Of a stretch of DNA of 64,000 nucleotides, positions 61,119 through 64,000 are shown piece by piece (the first letter of the stretch is position 1; every line of letters begins with the position of its first letter). Made by a program: the position numbers and the translations under genes. The stretch lies in assembly GCA_009760855.2 (NCBI GenBank), contig WPIO01000014.1, positions 5,066,001-5,130,000 on the forward strand. Direction: 5' to 3'. The DNA is from Cristatella mucedo (taxonomy: Eukaryota; Bryozoa; Phylactolaemata; Cristatellidae). Below the pieces are notes generated by a model. The model did no database searches. It saw nothing but the letters and a program-made list of their open reading frames with translations, and was not told where the DNA came from.

Positions 61119-62015
61119 CTGAAGATGAACAAGAAGCTGCACTTTTGTTCTACCGTAATACCGTACCCTGTAGATGAAATCACTGGTCCATTATTCGAAT
61201 CTAAACTAAAAAATTGCCAGTATCTACCAATTGACATAATAAGTGTCACACATCAAAGCACTAAGCACGATAACCTAACTAATGTCAGCCTCGCTGGTGT
61301 AAAGATTGAAAAAACTGTAAGTGCAGTCCCATGCACTTACGAAGTCGTAAGCTGAATAAAGAACATTGATGTAAGAATCAACGACATCAACCCATGCTGT
61401 AACTAGAAAACGAATGAATGAATAAATGAGGATTAAAACACGGTCCCAAAAAACCCAATGCCTGGTTCATACACTTGTTGCATCAAAACTGACTGCTACT
61501 GCCGTGTGCTTCTATGTAGGCTGGCCAACTGGATCGATTCGTAGACAAACCAGATAAGTTCGAATCCATCATCCCATCGCTAGAAGATTTTCATTGTCTT
61601 CTGGTTGAACAGAGAACTTGGGTCAAGACACTTCTTGCCGTCCATACATGTCAAAATAAATAAATAATATAATAATAATGTAAAATAAATGTCAAAATGG
61701 TCAGGCATCCTCCTGCCCTGCTGGCTGTGTAAAGGACTACAAACTAGCTAGGTCCCACAGATCCTTAGGGTCCAAAAGATTAGCAGTTCCCGTCAGCCAA
61801 CTCGAGATGGTTGGAAATGAATCTTTCACCAAGAGGACTACTGTGCACTGGCCTTCTTTCCACGAGAATGAGTTTCCTGTTAAGTTACCTGCAGATCCTC
61901 CCGACTGAAGTCAAACCTCTTCTAGCTTGCATACTGTAAAGTCGGTGTGCTACATCTGTAACATTATGACTGGCAAGACGTTATTCGTGGTTCCTAATTA
62001 TAATGATTAGGCTTT

Positions 62016-62051
62016 GCTTTTGTGCCACCTATGGGTAGGTGTCACAAAAGC
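62016..62051. other. Near-perfect hairpin, 16-bp arms, 4-nt loop
   Basis: Left arm gcttttgtgccaccta (62016-62031), loop tggg, right arm taggtgtcacaaaagc (62036-62051). Fifteen of 16 positions pair. Confidence 0.75.
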
Positions 62052-62189
62052 CCAAGTCGTGTAATACTCGGTCAGTTGTGCTCTGAGCATTGAGACCACA
62101 GTCAGTTGTGCACTGGGTGCCATAAGAGTTGTCGTACGATATGATATGGCTAGAGCTAGGCACCTGTAGCCCCATGTGGCTGTCTGATA

Positions 62190-62400
62190 GACAGCTCTAC
62201 GCTATGGCTGTGGACTTGTTATCTAAAGGTATGCGTGCTCTTTATTGCCGACTCGTTAAGCTACCGTCAGCATACCTGCATACATTAGTGGTGAATCTAC
62301 TAGTCGCTGGCCGTGCTGCAAGGCTAAGGGCATTTGTCACCGATATTTGTCTCGCATAAGCAAGGACTAGCGCCATTAGCTGTGCTTGTTGCCTAAGAAC
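62190..62400 (+). repeat. Dispersed repeat F, copy 2
   Basis: Same orientation as 18150-18380, sharing motifs such as gtcagcatacctgcatacatta and ctggccgtgctgcaaggct. Origin unknown. Confidence 0.5.
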
Positions 62401-63127
62401 ATTGGTGTAGAAGCGGCTACAGCGTGTTTGTGACAATACAGTTCTTGGGGTGTGGCTTAGATAGCAGTGATTAAAGAGGGGCATGCCCACAAACAGGATT
62501 ATTGCAGACACTCACGGTGTGCCATACAAAAACCATTGTAAAAAAAAACAAAGCACAAACCATCCGGTGCCAAGCAAAGCAAACCTAAACATTATATGAG
62601 AAACTATGCAAGAAGACAATAACTTCCTGTGCATGACGACATTCCATGACGACATTCGGACAATTCTTTTCAGTACATTTGCAACTCATGGTGTGACCAC
62701 TATATCTTCATTCAAGATTGTTAATCATTAATCTCATTCAAAATATGTACTCATTAGTCTGTTACACAAGTTTTCATAACCATTAGGGTGCCTACATTTT
62801 TACAATAGTAGCTACCAGCGCATATGCAAAAGTATTGTTAGGCAAGCTCATACAACCTACTACCAAAAAACTATCGACAGACACAGGATGCGCCAAGAGG
62901 CGCCAGTGTAAACGATCCTACCAGGAATGCCTTACAAATCCGTAGATAAAAGTATCAAGGAGTGAGTAAATTGCAGCTGAAATCTGGTCAATATAGAAAT
63001 GATGTTAATTAAGAATGTCTTTATAATTAAGACTTAAGTGCAATGAACTCCATTTAGTGGGGGAACATAGTTATCAATGCTTGATCAACCTCCATTGGGA
63101 TGTGCATGCTGCTGCCACTAACCATAT

Positions 63128-63252
63128 CTAATAATGATAATAATAATAACGCACTTGATAAAGCGCCCTCAGAGAACTTAATCTCTTTCTAGGCACTTTA
63201 CATTTGCTGCAAAGGGAAATGCAATTGAATGGTAAGTAAAATCATGCTTGAA
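63128..63252 (-). mobile_element. LINE-A 3-prime terminus
   Basis: Minus strand: gcttgattttacttacc, gcaaatgtaaagtgcctagaaag, loop, ctctgagggcgctttatcaag and ATT repeats. It faces away from the adjacent plus-strand copy. Confidence 0.8.
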
Positions 63253-63254
63253 GT

Positions 63255-63415
63255 CTACATGTTGACACTGTGCATGTCACCTCTAACCATGTTATGCTAG
63301 TTGACATTGTGCATGCTACCACTCACCATTTGATCACGCTTCCTTTACAGTATATGTTAAGTGCCTAGAAAGAGACTAAGCTCTCTGAAGGTGCTATAAA
63401 ACTATTATTATTATA
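63255..63415 (+). mobile_element. LINE-A 3-prime end
   Basis: Plus strand: tgttgacactgtgcatgtcacc, cctttacagtatatgttaagtgcctagaaagagac, loop, ctctgaaggtgctata, then ATTATTATTAT. Confidence 0.8.
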
Positions 63416-63499
63416 CAGCTCTAGATTACCTAAGCTCTCTAATCAGTCAGTACATGTCTAAGGTAGTTTAATGTCATGTATCTACGCCTGCAACTCCAC

Positions 63500-64000
63500 A
63501 AAGCCACAAAGACAATGTGGGTGTTATGCAGGAGAGTTTTCTATACCCCACACTCAAAGTCTAAGCAGCTTTTGTCACTCATTCGGTAGCCAACAGACTT
63601 CATCACACGCAAAAATAGAAAGTGAAAAGCATAGACGAGTCAGGAGAGCAGTAGACGTAGCATGGAAGTAGCAAATCAGGACGGCTGGAAAAGATGACCA
63701 TGGTCGACAGCAGGAGAGTTGATGCCGTTGCATTGTGAAACTGTGGAAGTGAGTTCCACAGTATAGGAACTGCAGAGCAAAATCTTCTGTCGCCAGCGGT
63801 CTTTAAGGGAAGGAATGGAACAGCTAGAGGACCTGAGGGCACGAGGAGGATGAGACTGGTGCAGCAGTTCAGGTACGGAGCCAAGCCGTGGCCTTGACCT
63901 TGTGGGTCAGCATAAGAACTTCATTCTGTATCCGTTAATCAATCGGAAGCCATCGAAGCTCCAGCAAAGGAGACACGAGGTCAAACCTCTCGGATTTGAA
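63500..64000 (-). mobile_element. LINE-B polymerase C-terminal region, continues past the window
   Basis: Minus strand, reading in from 64000: LHQ-type thumb remnants, CTGCACCAG..CTGAACTG region near 63860, FLPLKTAGDRRFCSAVPILWNSLPQF (63800-63725, shown in parts by the frame at 63603-63884), then the LINE-B 3-prime region to about 63500. It has about the same decay as the 1480 copy. Confidence 0.8.

Larger units (their letters stand above)
61119..63120. other. ABITRAM upstream intron or spacer
   Basis: No further ABITRAM exon was recognised. Contains the near-perfect hairpin at 62016-62051, repeat F at 62190-62400 and a duplicated gtcagttgtgc at 62069-62112. A 50-codon minus frame near 61885-61740 is discussed as a finding. 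Confidence 0.45.

Noticed and set aside
60960-61355. 131-codon plus-strand frame
   Set aside because: Antisense shadow of ABITRAM exon A; no homology of its own.

Overview
The window reads as nuclear DNA of a metazoan, probably an invertebrate. The evidence is two spliced genes of animal families (a TGF-beta/activin-type ligand and an ABITRAM homologue), a RING/B-box (TRIM-type) coding block, many L2/CR1-like LINE fragments, tRNA-derived SINEs, a decayed Ty3/gypsy element, and CpG-rich islands beside AT-richer, repeat-filled DNA. The species cannot be named from sequence alone. No bacterial operons, CRISPR arrays, rRNA genes or convincing stand-alone tRNA genes were seen.

Layout. 1-7.6 kb: decayed LINEs and SINEs, all gene-free. 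7.6-15.4 kb: GC-rich, carrying a two-exon activin-like ligand gene on the minus strand (9605-12357). It has a TATA box just upstream, a 336-bp CT tract in its intron, candidate poly(A) signals downstream, and a plant-type telomere-like array about 0.7 kb upstream. 15.4-22.3 kb: LINE-B fragment, SINEs and a broken Ty3/gypsy element. 22.3-22.9 kb: RING/B-box coding exon on the plus strand. 23-27 kb: CpG-rich, with triplet and nonamer repeats but no gene I can defend. 27.3-30.3 kb: 16-bp minisatellite followed by the longest LINE-A copy. 30.3-32.9 kb: CpG-rich, no recognised gene. 33-56 kb: LINE 3-prime ends, SINEs, two hAT-like MITEs, long microsatellites and unannotated spacer. 56.6-61.1 kb: the last two coding exons of the ABITRAM homologue on the minus strand, split by a 4.1-kb repeat-filled intron; upstream exons were not found and probably lie past the window. 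61.1-64 kb: spacer, inverted LINE ends and a LINE-B copy running off the edge.

The unifying theme of the repeats is a shared 3-prime tail. LINE-A, LINE-B, a tRNA-derived SINE (SINE2) and a short repeat (D) all end in the same roughly 45-nt hairpin, usually followed by (ATT)n. This is the arrangement expected when SINEs borrow the reverse transcriptase of a LINE. A second tRNA-derived SINE (SINE1) has a different tail. No autonomous copy of any element is present. Family names LINE-A, LINE-B, SINE1, SINE2, D and F are labels for this window only.
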